Assembly: GCA_003131705.1 (NCBI GenBank)
Contig: PKUY01000401.1
Location: 4,123-10,291 of the forward strand
DNA length: 6,169 nt
Direction: 5' to 3'
DNA from: Acidobacteriota bacterium
Lineage (GTDB): Bacteria; Acidobacteriota; Terriglobia; Acidiferrales; UBA7541
Shown here: in pieces, positions 1 to 5,832 of the stretch
How positions within the stretch are numbered: the first letter of the stretch is position 1
Layout of the letters: every line of letters begins with the position of its first letter
Notes under the pieces: generated by a model
Told to the model about the DNA's origin: nothing
The model's input: only the letters and a program-made list of their open reading frames with translations
Database searches by the model: none
Position numbers and translations under genes: made by a program

Positions 1-626
1 GGCCGCAGCAGAAGAGACACAAAGATTCGAACAGCTTCATCCTGATCGGCAGAGAAGGGCAGCGTCATCAAGTCTGGCGGAGGGTTGAACGCCGCAGTCA
101 ACAAAGCGGCGAACGTTTTCTTTGGAACCGCCTCCTTGTCTGCTGGCACCGGAAAGCCGCCCTCGACGATGTGAAAAATTCCCTGCGTGGTGCGGCGGTC
201 CGTCTTGGGATTGTGCAGAATGCCCTGGGGCACGCGGTAGGACTGCAAGTAGGGAGAAGTAAAAGTGGCGCTTCTCAGCGGCAAGGACATCACGCGCGCG
301 AGACGGAGCCGGTCCAGCAGAAAAGTGTTGCCGGGAGCCTGCGCTGCGCCGCGCTGGGACACATCCTTCAAATAGTTGTCGAGGAACGCCTGAATTCGCT
401 GGTCCGCGGGACACAGCAGATTCCCGAGCATCAAATCTTTTTGGTGATAGTTCCGAAGGAGGGGGCGGGCGATCTCGAGAAATTCGGAGTCGGTACGGCG
501 GCTTGTCTGATGGCCGAGCGCGGCCAGTTTGAGGTCGATGTAACGAACTACTTCAGCTTCGGTGGCAACGGATGCGGTCGTTATCGGCGAATTTTCCGGG
601 AGACAGCCGGGTGCTGGGTGCGCCAT
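1..626 (-). CDS. N-terminal part of a large protein, possibly PPi-type PEP carboxykinase (runs off left edge)
   Basis: An uninterrupted frame runs from an ATG at 626 to the left edge: 208 codons plus two bases, with no stop. An in-frame TGA two codons before the ATG makes it the first possible start. No clear Shine-Dalgarno is seen. The protein begins MAHPAPGCLP and shows no signal peptide or membrane segment, so it is probably cytoplasmic. The most conserved-looking stretch is at about residues 131-190: RVPQGILHNP, then DRRTTQGIFHIVEGG, then PPPDLMTLPF. From memory this block resembles the N-terminal region of the large (over 1000-residue) pyrophosphate-dependent PEP carboxykinases known from Entamoeba and propionibacteria, which interconvert oxaloacetate plus PPi with PEP, CO2 and phosphate. 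The catalytic part would lie outside the window, so the function is tentative. That the frame is a real gene is much surer: it has GC-rich third positions, and the overlapping plus-strand frames resemble nothing. Confidence 0.75.
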   Translation of the reverse strand, partial: MAHPAPGCLPENSPITTASVATEAEVVRYIDLKLAALGHQTSRRTDSEFLEIARPLLRNYHQKDLMLGNLLCPADQRIQAFLDNYLKDVSQRGAAQAPGNTFLLDRLRLARVMSLPLRSATFTSPYLQSYRVPQGILHNPKTDRRTTQGIFHIVEGGFPVPADKEAVPKKTFAALLTAAFNPPPDLMTLPFSADQDEAVRIFVSLLLR

Positions 627-733
627 TTCGAATCATACCACAGGGCCTAAAACGTTCGGGCCAGCGATTCATGCTGGTCAACGGGCTGCGGCCGCTGGAC
701 TAGGCCGACGCGGTCAGCATCGGCGGGCATCGC

Positions 734-1735
734 TTAGTATTTTCTTCTGCACTCTTCCGTTCCTGCGGGGCGTTGAGTCAACAGCCGAGACATATAGAAC
801 TGCAAGAATTGTTGCGTGTCCGATCGCAGGCATGCCTGCACATTTGCCGGTCCACTCGCTTCCCGTGTGTAACGTTTGTTGTCGACGGAGATAAACAGCG
901 GCGTGGTCGGGCAAAGCTCCGGACGAATGACATACGCCACAGGAACCGCGTCAAATAAGGTTGGGGTCACCAGGCGATACGACTGGCTCCATTGTTGGTA
1001 TAGCAAAGTCAATGCGTCGGTCAGCGGAGTGCTCGCCGTGAAAAGTTGTTCCCGCATAACCTCACCCAGAGGAATAATGGTCGAATCCAAAGGCATCAAG
1101 TAGATGGGAACGCCTGACAAAAACAGCTTCCTGGCCGCGGAAATATCGGAGTAAATATTATATTGCGGATCAGGACCAGCCGAAGCACGAGTGTCGTAGC
1201 CCTTGCGAATCGATCCACCCATCACAACAACTCGCTTCAGTTTTGAAAACGTTTGGGCATCCTGATCGATTGCCGCGCCGATATTGGTCAACGGAGCAAT
1301 CGAGACGAGCGTAATCTGGCCAGGATTCTTCTTAACCTGATCTAGAAGGAATGTCACCGCATCCGGATGTTGCCTTTCAATTCCTGCCTTTGCCCAAGCT
1401 GATTGCGAAAAAGAGGTTTTGCTTTCGGTTATGATTCCGGTCGCAACGGGTATATCGCTGCGCCCCGTTGCGCAGAGCAGCCGGTCCAGCATTTGGGAAC
1501 GAAGGGGAGTATCGCCCCAAGCCGAAGTGAATCCAATAATCTTGACCTCGTTGCTCGCGAACGCCAAACCGACGGCGAAAGCGTCATCCACGTCATCTCC
1601 AATATCTGTATCGATGATGACTTTTTCGGGGGCTGGAACGGGTGGCTTCGTCTGCGCAATCAGTGTTTCGGAAGGAAGAAGCCAAAAACATACGCATGAA
1701 ATACAAACCACGAGCGCCAATCGCTTGCTGGCCAT
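734..1735 (-). CDS. Exported nucleoside hydrolase family protein (IUNH-like)
   Basis: 333 codons from the ATG at 1735, ending in TAA. Residues 1-27 form a signal peptide (Lys-Arg, then a hydrophobic run ending near TLIAQ), so the enzyme should act in the periplasm. The family hydrolyses the N-glycosidic bond of ribonucleosides with a bound calcium ion. The calcium-binding signature is at 40-53 (IIDTDIGDDVDDAF). SIAPLTNIG (145-153), VVVMGG (169-174) and PQYNIYSD (190-197, usually EFN) are the next family blocks. The C-terminal motif reads TLFDAVPVA (259-267). It keeps the Asp but has Phe261 where inosine-uridine hydrolases usually have the catalytic His, so substrate and activity are uncertain. 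Length is normal for the family. A TTG at 1744 could add three residues, but it overlaps the ribosome-binding site, so ATG 1735 is preferred. The next gene on this strand starts 107 bp downstream; co-transcription is possible but unproven. Confidence 0.88.
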   Translation of the reverse strand: MASKRLALVVCISCVCFWLLPSETLIAQTKPPVPAPEKVIIDTDIGDDVDDAFAVGLAFASNEVKIIGFTSAWGDTPLRSQMLDRLLCATGRSDIPVATGIITESKTSFSQSAWAKAGIERQHPDAVTFLLDQVKKNPGQITLVSIAPLTNIGAAIDQDAQTFSKLKRVVVMGGSIRKGYDTRASAGPDPQYNIYSDISAARKLFLSGVPIYLMPLDSTIIPLGEVMREQLFTASTPLTDALTLLYQQWSQSYRLVTPTLFDAVPVAYVIRPELCPTTPLFISVDNKRYTREASGPANVQACLRSDTQQFLQFYMSRLLTQRPAGTEECRRKY

Positions 1736-1738
1736 GTT

Positions 1739-1749
1739 CTCCAACTTCC
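1739..1749 (-). promoter_or_regulatory. Ribosome-binding site of the nucleoside hydrolase gene
   Basis: Read on the minus strand, GGAAG (1749-1745) lies 9 nt before the ATG at 1735, with a second purine run, GGAG (1742-1739), closer in. The alternative TTG start at 1744 sits between these elements and would have only the weaker upstream signal, which supports ATG 1735. Confidence 0.5.
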
Positions 1750-1770
1750 GTGATAAGTTCTTGGAAAAAA

Positions 1771-1815
1771 TGGCGGGGACGACGAGACTCGAACTCGCGA
1801 CCTCTGCCGTGACAG
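1771..1815 (-). pseudogene. tRNA-Asp(GTC) 3' half, probable attachment-site scar
   Basis: On the minus strand 1815-1771 reads as the 3' half of tRNA-Asp. In order: anticodon loop CTGTCAC (anticodon GTC), 3' anticodon stem GGCAG, variable loop AGGTC, T-stem GCGAG, T-loop TTCGAGT, T-stem CTCGT, acceptor strand CGTCCCC, discriminator G and an encoded CCA. A T6 run (1770-1765) follows directly, as in a tRNA terminator. The five bases before the loop are CGCGC, which cannot pair with GGCAG, and no D-arm or 5' acceptor strand follows on the far side, so similarity stops at the anticodon loop. Half tRNA genes broken there are typical of integration by tyrosine-recombinase elements. On that model, DNA below 1771 is host and DNA above 1815 is element-side. 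Translated on the plus strand the same bases give spurious peptides such as MAGTTRLELATSAVTG, which are not a protein. Confidence 0.8.
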
Positions 1816-2072
1816 GCGCGAAGTCATCCGCTGGCCTACGCAGAATCAGCAGGTTGCGCGTGCGGTTGTCGGAGACGGTTGGCCTTGTTGGTACTCACTG
1901 GCGCATTTTGTGCAACGTTTTGTGCAACGCGGCCGCGATTTAATCGGGGAGACCGTAATGCTTCCGGAGCTTCTCAACCAAGTGCCCAGCAAATGAATCG
2001 ATGCGACCGCTTTGCGTTAGGCCGAAGCACAATCCTTTGCATTCAGGCCACAGCCTAAAAAGGTCATCTCAT
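1816..2072. other. Non-coding stretch beside the tRNA half; start-less open frame only
   Basis: I see no credible gene here. One plus-strand frame stays open from after TAA 1754-1756 to TGA 1994-1996 (about 79 codons), reading through the antisense of the tRNA half (GGDDETRTRDLCRDR) and the tandem repeat at 1906-1929. Its only start codons are late (GTG 1911, ATG 1961), so it is best read as a chance frame or the tail of something disrupted. No integrase or excisionase coding is visible. Nothing clear is seen from 1997 to 2072. Confidence 0.5.
1906..1929. repeat. Perfect tandem duplication of a 12-bp unit
   Basis: The unit TTTTGTGCAACG occurs at 1906-1917 and again, directly abutting, at 1918-1929. 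It lies 90 bp from the tRNA half on the presumed element side. In the open frame crossing this region it would encode FVQR twice. It could be a short direct-repeat arm site for a recombinase or simple replication slippage; the sequence does not decide. Confidence 0.8.
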
Positions 2073-2671
2073 AATCCCTATGTTGTTCTACCTGATGGCA
2101 GTACACAGCGTGCTAAAGCGATGGAAGCGGAATCCGTCCGTCGTTCCCCAGTTGGCGGCAAGTCGCCACAACCAAATACGATCCTGCCGGAAGGATTTAT
2201 CAAACCAGTTATACGAACAACGATGGCTCCAAGGCGGTGCAATCCCTTGCGTATGACACTCAAGGTCATCTGCTGACCGCGGCGTGGGGCGGACCGGACG
2301 GGCCGATCAGGGAGACAATCTACACTTACGACGCACAGGGCAGGCTGATCGGCATTACTGGGGAAGGCGAATGGAGTACGGCTTTCGAATACTACGATCA
2401 AGGCCGCAAGACGCGGATCATAAGGTCTGAGCTGAAGGCTTCGTCATCCAGCACCGACAATCGGGCCCGCGGTGTTCAGATCGAGAACGAAAACGCCGGT
2501 CTCTTCGTTTTCCCGCCAGTCGGCGGACTAGTGAAAACTTTGTTCAACGAACACGATCAGCCCCTCGAATCGCAGGTATATGCGGCGAGCGGGGACCTCA
2601 CGAGCCGGCTGACTCGCACGTACGATGCCCAGGGACGCGTGTCGGAATCAAGTTACGTAATTGTGCTTTCG
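2073..2671 (+). pseudogene. YD-repeat (Rhs-like) protein fragment
   Basis: This is an internal piece of a YD-repeat protein of the Rhs/wall-associated kind: large secreted or surface proteins of beta-strand repeats, often toxin carriers. Repeat units are visible in the frame containing 2237: [15 protein letters not shown] (from about 2171), [15 protein letters not shown] (from 2243), [15 protein letters not shown] (from 2318), [13 protein letters not shown] (from 2381) and [16 protein letters not shown] (from 2609). The frame is closed upstream by TAA at 2114-2116. The likely continuation, [15 protein letters not shown] (2073-2117), is in another frame, as if one A were lost from the A-run at 2115-2117. 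No start, signal peptide or C-terminal domain remains. At about 2655-2675 the YD-repeat character stops abruptly and desaturase sequence continues in frame. Family members are usually many hundreds to thousands of residues, so this roughly 200-codon piece is a remnant. Confidence 0.75.
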
Positions 2672-2871
2672 GGGCGTTTTGAGACTCGCGATCTTTCGAC
2701 GAACAGCTGGTGGGTCGCTCTTCTCTCGTTCGGCCAAGGCTGGCACAACAACCATCACGCCCATCCGGTTTCGGCGCGCCACGGTCTGGCGTGGCACGAA
2801 ATCTCAACTGGTACGGCATCTGGATGATGAAGAAACTTGGGCTGGCCCGCCAGGTCCATTCCGCCAAGCTT
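2672..2871 (+). pseudogene. Fatty-acid (acyl-CoA delta-9 type) desaturase, 3' fragment
   Basis: From 2675 the frame reads [17 protein letters not shown], then [17 protein letters not shown] and RHGLAWHEI, the C-terminal part of membrane acyl-CoA/acyl-lipid desaturases. It includes the third histidine box, HNNHH (2744-2758), which binds the di-iron centre that inserts a double bond into acyl chains. At about 2802-2810 the reading frame changes: [21 protein letters not shown] follows in the frame of ORF 2710-3042 rather than the fragment's own, which instead stops at 2825-2827. Against the family pattern WYEIDxNWYGI this looks like a 4-nt deletion or equivalent indel. The first two histidine boxes and all N-terminal membrane segments are absent. 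The gene is both truncated and frameshifted and cannot make an active enzyme. The 3' limit is uncertain: recognisable similarity ends at about 2870, while the frame stays open to TAG 3040-3042. Confidence 0.85.
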
Positions 2872-3082
2872 CTTTCGCCGCAGCGTGAGGACGAAATCCT
2901 TCCTTCCGAATTTGCACAACGCGACTTGGTCTCTGCTCGATTGGGATTCGGCGGTCAGCAAACGGATGCTATGAGCGGGTCCAGATTGTCACGCGCTTCC
3001 GCGAGGGGCTGTGGCGCCTTCGCCGGATTGCGAACCGCCTAGCTGAAACATCTTCTTAAATTCGGCAAGCCATCTCCTATTG
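2872..3082. other. Gap between desaturase remnant and S2P gene, with unassigned short frames
   Basis: Two plus-strand frames are open here. One continues from the desaturase remnant to TAG 3040-3042 (SPQREDEILPSEFAQRDLV and on). The other, 2964-3059, reads GCYERVQIVTRFREGLWRLR then RIANRLAETSS before TAA, with natural-looking, GC-ending codons. It may be the tail of a lost gene, possibly the desaturase's own C-terminus after another frameshift. I recognise neither and assign no function. Confidence 0.3.
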
Positions 3083-4246
3083 TTATGTGAGGTGGCCGAT
3101 TTGAAGGCGAGTGTGAAGTACGCGCAGAATTGTCTCGCGTCCGATCATGCCAATAATGCGGCCTTCCGCGAGAATCGGCATTTGATCGATGTCTTCACGC
3201 TGCATTCGCTCGAGGACGCCGAGCGCGGGCTCGTCCGGCGCAGCGCTGTGGACATGATCTAGCGAGAGCATTGCGGCTTGAACGGAATTGCTGGACCAAT
3301 TTTCACGAGGCACCTTGCGTACGGCGTGCAACGTGATCATCCCGACCGGGGTGCCCGCACCGGTTACGATGTGGCAGCGGCGCCCCGTGCGCAGCACTTC
3401 ATGAACGTATTCCTCGAGTGACAGATCGCGAGGAACCGTTGGAACATCGCTGGTCATCATGTCCTCGGCTCGCAACCCGGTGAGCGTGCTTCGAATCGCG
3501 ACATGCGCATAGCTCTCCTGCGCTGCGCTTAGCAAGAACCAGCCGATGAACGCTATCCAGAGGCCGCCGATCCAATTGCCGTTCAGCGCTTGCCAGATTC
3601 CAACAATGATCATCAGATAGGCGAAGGCTCGTCCAGCATTTGCGGCAATCTGTGTCGCATGCGTGAAATTCTTGTTGATGCCCCAAACAATGCCTCGCAG
3701 GATGCGCCCACCATCCAGAGGAAATCCGGGCACCAAGTTGAACAGCGCCAGCAACAAATTGATCCACCACAACCAGCCGGCCGCCGCTGCGACCATTTCG
3801 TTTCCATGCCAGAAGTGGGCTATCAGCCAGAAGCAACCGGCTAGGAACAGGCTCGAGAGCGGACCGGCAACGGCAATGTTGAATTCCTGCTTCGCGCTTT
3901 CGGGCTCACGTTCAATGCTCGACAGACCGCCAAAAACGAAAAGTGTGATCGACCGCACCGGGATTTTGTAACGCATGGCCACGACACTATGACTCAGCTC
4001 GTGAAACACTACAGACGCGAAGAAAAGCACGCTAGTGACGATTCCAAGCATCCAGTGTTGCGCCGGTGTCCAGTGAGGGTGCTGTGAGGTAAACTGTGTT
4101 CGCAGTGAGACTGTGATCAGCGCGAAAATGATGAACCAACTTGGATGCAGGTAAATCGGTATGCCAAAAACCCGCCCGAGAGGTACGCCCGAACCGTGCG
4201 CGGGAGGTCGTTGTGCCATCGTGCCTGTTCCAAGGGGCTGAGACAT
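3083..4246 (-). CDS. Site-2 protease family (M50) membrane metalloprotease with two CBS domains
   Basis: 387 codons from ATG 4246 to TAA. It is an intramembrane zinc metalloprotease of the SpoIVFB/Rip-like branch, which cleaves membrane-embedded substrates such as regulatory proteins. The zinc-binding motif is FHELSH (His82, Glu83, His86), and the third ligand is Asp178 in NLVPGFPLDGG (170-180). Hydrophobic segments lie at about 36-48, 67-82, 124-144, 153-173, 203-219 and 224-241. Two cytosolic CBS domains follow, at about 258-311 and 323-380; such pairs bind adenine nucleotides in related proteins and may gate activity. Length is usual for this architecture and all key residues are present, so it should be functional. 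The start is supported by AGGA four bases before the ATG; Met10 (4219) is an alternative because residues 1-20 look unconserved. It has no co-directional partner: gene fragments lie downstream and a dead IS upstream. The substrate cannot be inferred. Confidence 0.93.
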   Translation of the reverse strand: MSQPLGTGTMAQRPPAHGSGVPLGRVFGIPIYLHPSWFIIFALITVSLRTQFTSQHPHWTPAQHWMLGIVTSVLFFASVVFHELSHSVVAMRYKIPVRSITLFVFGGLSSIEREPESAKQEFNIAVAGPLSSLFLAGCFWLIAHFWHGNEMVAAAAGWLWWINLLLALFNLVPGFPLDGGRILRGIVWGINKNFTHATQIAANAGRAFAYLMIIVGIWQALNGNWIGGLWIAFIGWFLLSAAQESYAHVAIRSTLTGLRAEDMMTSDVPTVPRDLSLEEYVHEVLRTGRRCHIVTGAGTPVGMITLHAVRKVPRENWSSNSVQAAMLSLDHVHSAAPDEPALGVLERMQREDIDQMPILAEGRIIGMIGRETILRVLHTRLQIGHLT

Positions 4247-4269
4247 TGCTTCCTATCTACCGGACTTAA

Positions 4270-4279
4270 TTCCTAGGAA
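4270..4279. promoter_or_regulatory. 10-bp perfect palindrome upstream of the S2P gene
   Basis: TTCCTAGGAA lies 24 bp before the start codon of the M50 protease gene, in its 5' leader or promoter region. A dimeric regulator could bind it, but a 10-bp palindrome can also occur by chance. I could not find a convincing -35/-10 pair. Confidence 0.2.
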
Positions 4280-4327
4280 ATCTCTCGTGCTACGCCCGAT
4301 GATATGGTTACGCCTGAGGATCCTTTT

Positions 4328-4346
4328 GGCGCGTGGCTTTAGCGCC
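4328..4346. repeat. Inverted repeat (5-bp arms, 9-nt loop)
   Basis: GGCGC (4328-4332) and GCGCC (4342-4346) flank GTGGCTTTA. The arms could form a hairpin between the divergently placed S2P gene and the transposase remnant. It might be a degenerate interspersed palindromic repeat. No second copy is present in the window. Confidence 0.25.
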
Positions 4347-4364
4347 TTTGAGAACCCCAACGCC

Positions 4365-4380
4365 TACCATTGCGATGGTA
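4365..4380. repeat. Inverted repeat (6-bp arms, 4-nt loop)
   Basis: TACCAT (4365-4370), TGCG and ATGGTA (4375-4380) form a perfect short hairpin, 163 bp before the transposase frame begins. It could be an operator-like site or part of an IS end. No matching copy was found beyond 5573, so it is not shown to be a terminal repeat. Confidence 0.3.
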
Positions 4381-4542
4381 CTACCTTCCTCGGGCGAATT
4401 TTACAATCCAGATAAAATTCCTTTATCAGCAGGAAACGGATTCGGAGTGGCGAGACCTTGTCATTCGCCAAAATACTTGCGGGGCGAAGAATCAGCGACT
4501 TACGGCCCTGATCCTGAGGGCAGTCTGCTATAACCCTGGCTC

Positions 4543-5573
4543 ATGTACAACCTGTTTTGGCTCTGGTTCGGAGTACTCATTCGCCTTTTTCATAGTCGTG
4601 GGAAGCTTGTGTTGGAGAATCTCGCGCTTCGACAACAACTCGCCGTTCTGAAGCGCCGACATCCGAGGCGACGTCTTGCGGTGCTCGACAAACTGTTCTG
4701 GGTAGCAGCTAGTCAATTCTGGTCAGGATGGAAACAGTCCCTCATCGTCGTCACGCCCGAAACCGTGGTCTGCTGGCACTGGTCGGTTTTCGTTTGTACT
4801 GGAGGCTGATCTCTAAAGTCAGGGCGCGCACCGGGAGAAGGCCGACGTCGAAAGAAGTTCGGGAATCGATCTTCCGAATGGTTGCCGAGAATCCGACATG
4901 GGGCGCGCCGCGGATTCATGGTGAACTTCTCATGCTCGGCTTCGACGTTTCCGAAAGAACTATTTCGCGTTGGATGCGCCGAGCACCGAGAGATCCGGAA
5001 CCCGCCAAGCGATGGCTCGCGTTCCTGCGCAACCATCGTGAAGCGATTGCTGCGATGGACTTCTTCACGGTCCCGACGGTCACCTTCGGCGTACTCTACT
5101 GCTTCTTCGTTATCGGCCACGACCGACGGCGTATCCTGCATTTCAATGTCACGAAACATCCCACCAGCAGGTGGGTTGTTCAACAGTTGCGGCAAGCCTT
5201 CCCGTTCGACTTGGCTCCCCGATTCTTGATCTTTGATCGTGACGCCAAGTACGGCTTGGAAGTTCCTGCAGCTGTGCGATCCATGAAGATAGATCCTGTT
5301 CAAACCTCGTTCCAGAGTCCTTGGCAAAACGGGGTCGCGGAGCGTTGAGTCGAAAGCTGCCGACGAGACCTGCTGGATCACGTCATTGCGGTGAACCGAC
5401 GCCATCTGAAACGGCTGCTCACTGATTATGTCAACTACTATCACGACGACCGCACGCATCTGGGGCTGGGGAAGGGAACGCCGAACTGCAGAACTCGCTC
5501 CCCAGCCTCCGGTCGGATCATTTCTCACGAGCGACTCGGCGGGTTGCATCACCGTTACGATCGCGCTGCCTAG
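4543..5573 (+). pseudogene. DDE (rve/integrase-core) transposase, broken by a frameshift and a stop
   Basis: This is a transposase of the IS3/IS481-like integrase-core superfamily, about 343 codons if repaired. It starts at ATG 4543 (MYNLFWLWFG) and runs in frame through NLALRQQLAVLKRRHPRRR. At about 4780-4785 one base is missing: after CWHW the family sequence continues one frame over (VGFRLYWRL). A helix-turn-helix-like part (WGAPRIHGELLMLGFDVSER) precedes the catalytic core. The catalytic triad is visible as Asp in AAMDFF (5058-5060), Asp in IFDRDAKYG (5235-5237) and Glu in NGVAER (5340-5342), with D-E spacing of 34 residues. A second lesion is TGA at 5346-5348 where the family has Trp (AER-W-VESCRRDLLDHV). 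Coding then resumes in frame to GGLHHRYDRAA and TAG 5571-5573. The rest is well preserved, so inactivation is fairly recent. The shift site is not an A-rich slippery heptamer of the IS3 type, so programmed frameshifting is unlikely. Confidence 0.9.
4543..5573 (+). mobile_element. Insertion sequence remnant (ends not resolved)
   Basis: The transposase pseudogene marks an insertion sequence, but I found no convincing terminal inverted repeats or target duplication in 4247-4542 or 5574-5832. Only the coding part is given as the minimum extent. The true left end probably lies within about 200 bp upstream and the right end within about 100 bp downstream. With both coding lesions it cannot move without a helper transposase. 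Confidence 0.6.
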
Positions 5574-5832
5574 TCTGGACAACTTTTCGTCCATCCTCAT
5601 ATATCATGTACGCCGCATGCGCGCGCAGGTCCCCGCCTAACAGAACCTACGCGCTACCGAAAGCAATTCTTGGCCGACTGTAGGCTCCCTGTTCACGCTG
5701 TGGCGAGAAAGAATCGCGCCATTTTCGGCGCGGATAACATATTGGCGAGGGACAGCCCAGATTAAGCGCGACCCGTTTATTTGGCCCAAAAAGAAATCGT
5801 GAAGCGAAACTGCGGCTGGTGCGCGGAGATTT
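5574..5832. other. Non-coding stretch between IS remnant and higA
   Basis: No convincing gene is seen. It holds a weak hairpin, TGGAC (5576-5580) and GTCCA (5589-5593), just past the transposase stop, and a stronger GC hairpin at 5715-5732 described separately. Plus-strand frames here only continue shadows of the transposase. Confidence 0.5.
5715..5732 (-). terminator. Possible rho-independent terminator downstream of higA
   Basis: CGCGCC (5715-5720) and GGCGCG (5727-5732) form a perfect 6-bp GC stem with a 6-nt loop. On the minus strand the stem is followed by ATTCTTTCTC, a moderately U-rich tail. It lies 100 bp past the higA stop, in the right orientation to end higBA transcription, but the stem is short and the U-tract is interrupted. 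Confidence 0.35.

Noticed and set aside
171..650. Plus-strand 159-codon frame
   Set aside because: It lies opposite the left-edge gene, which has the better protein-like composition and a conserved-looking block; this frame shows no domain.
1419..1943. Plus-strand 174-codon frame containing MAGTTRLELATSAVTG
   Set aside because: It is antisense to the nucleoside hydrolase and then to the tRNA half. Peptides of this type are a familiar artefact of translating tRNA antisense strands.
3069..3096. Stem of about 8 bp at the end of the S2P gene as a terminator
   Set aside because: The arms GCCATCTC and GAGGTGGC pair with one wobble around a 12-nt loop, but no U-run follows on the minus strand.
4776..4790. 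Programmed ribosomal frameshift in the transposase
   Set aside because: There is no A-rich slippery heptamer or clear stimulatory hairpin, and the downstream nonsense codon shows the gene is decaying anyway.
5346..5348. TGA read as tryptophan (alternative genetic code)
   Set aside because: All other genes use TGG for Trp and have no internal TGA; the transposase also carries a separate frameshift, so a nonsense mutation is simpler.
4713..5600. Minus-strand 295-codon frame across the IS
   Set aside because: It is the antisense shadow of the transposase, whose plus-strand product has a clear DDE triad.
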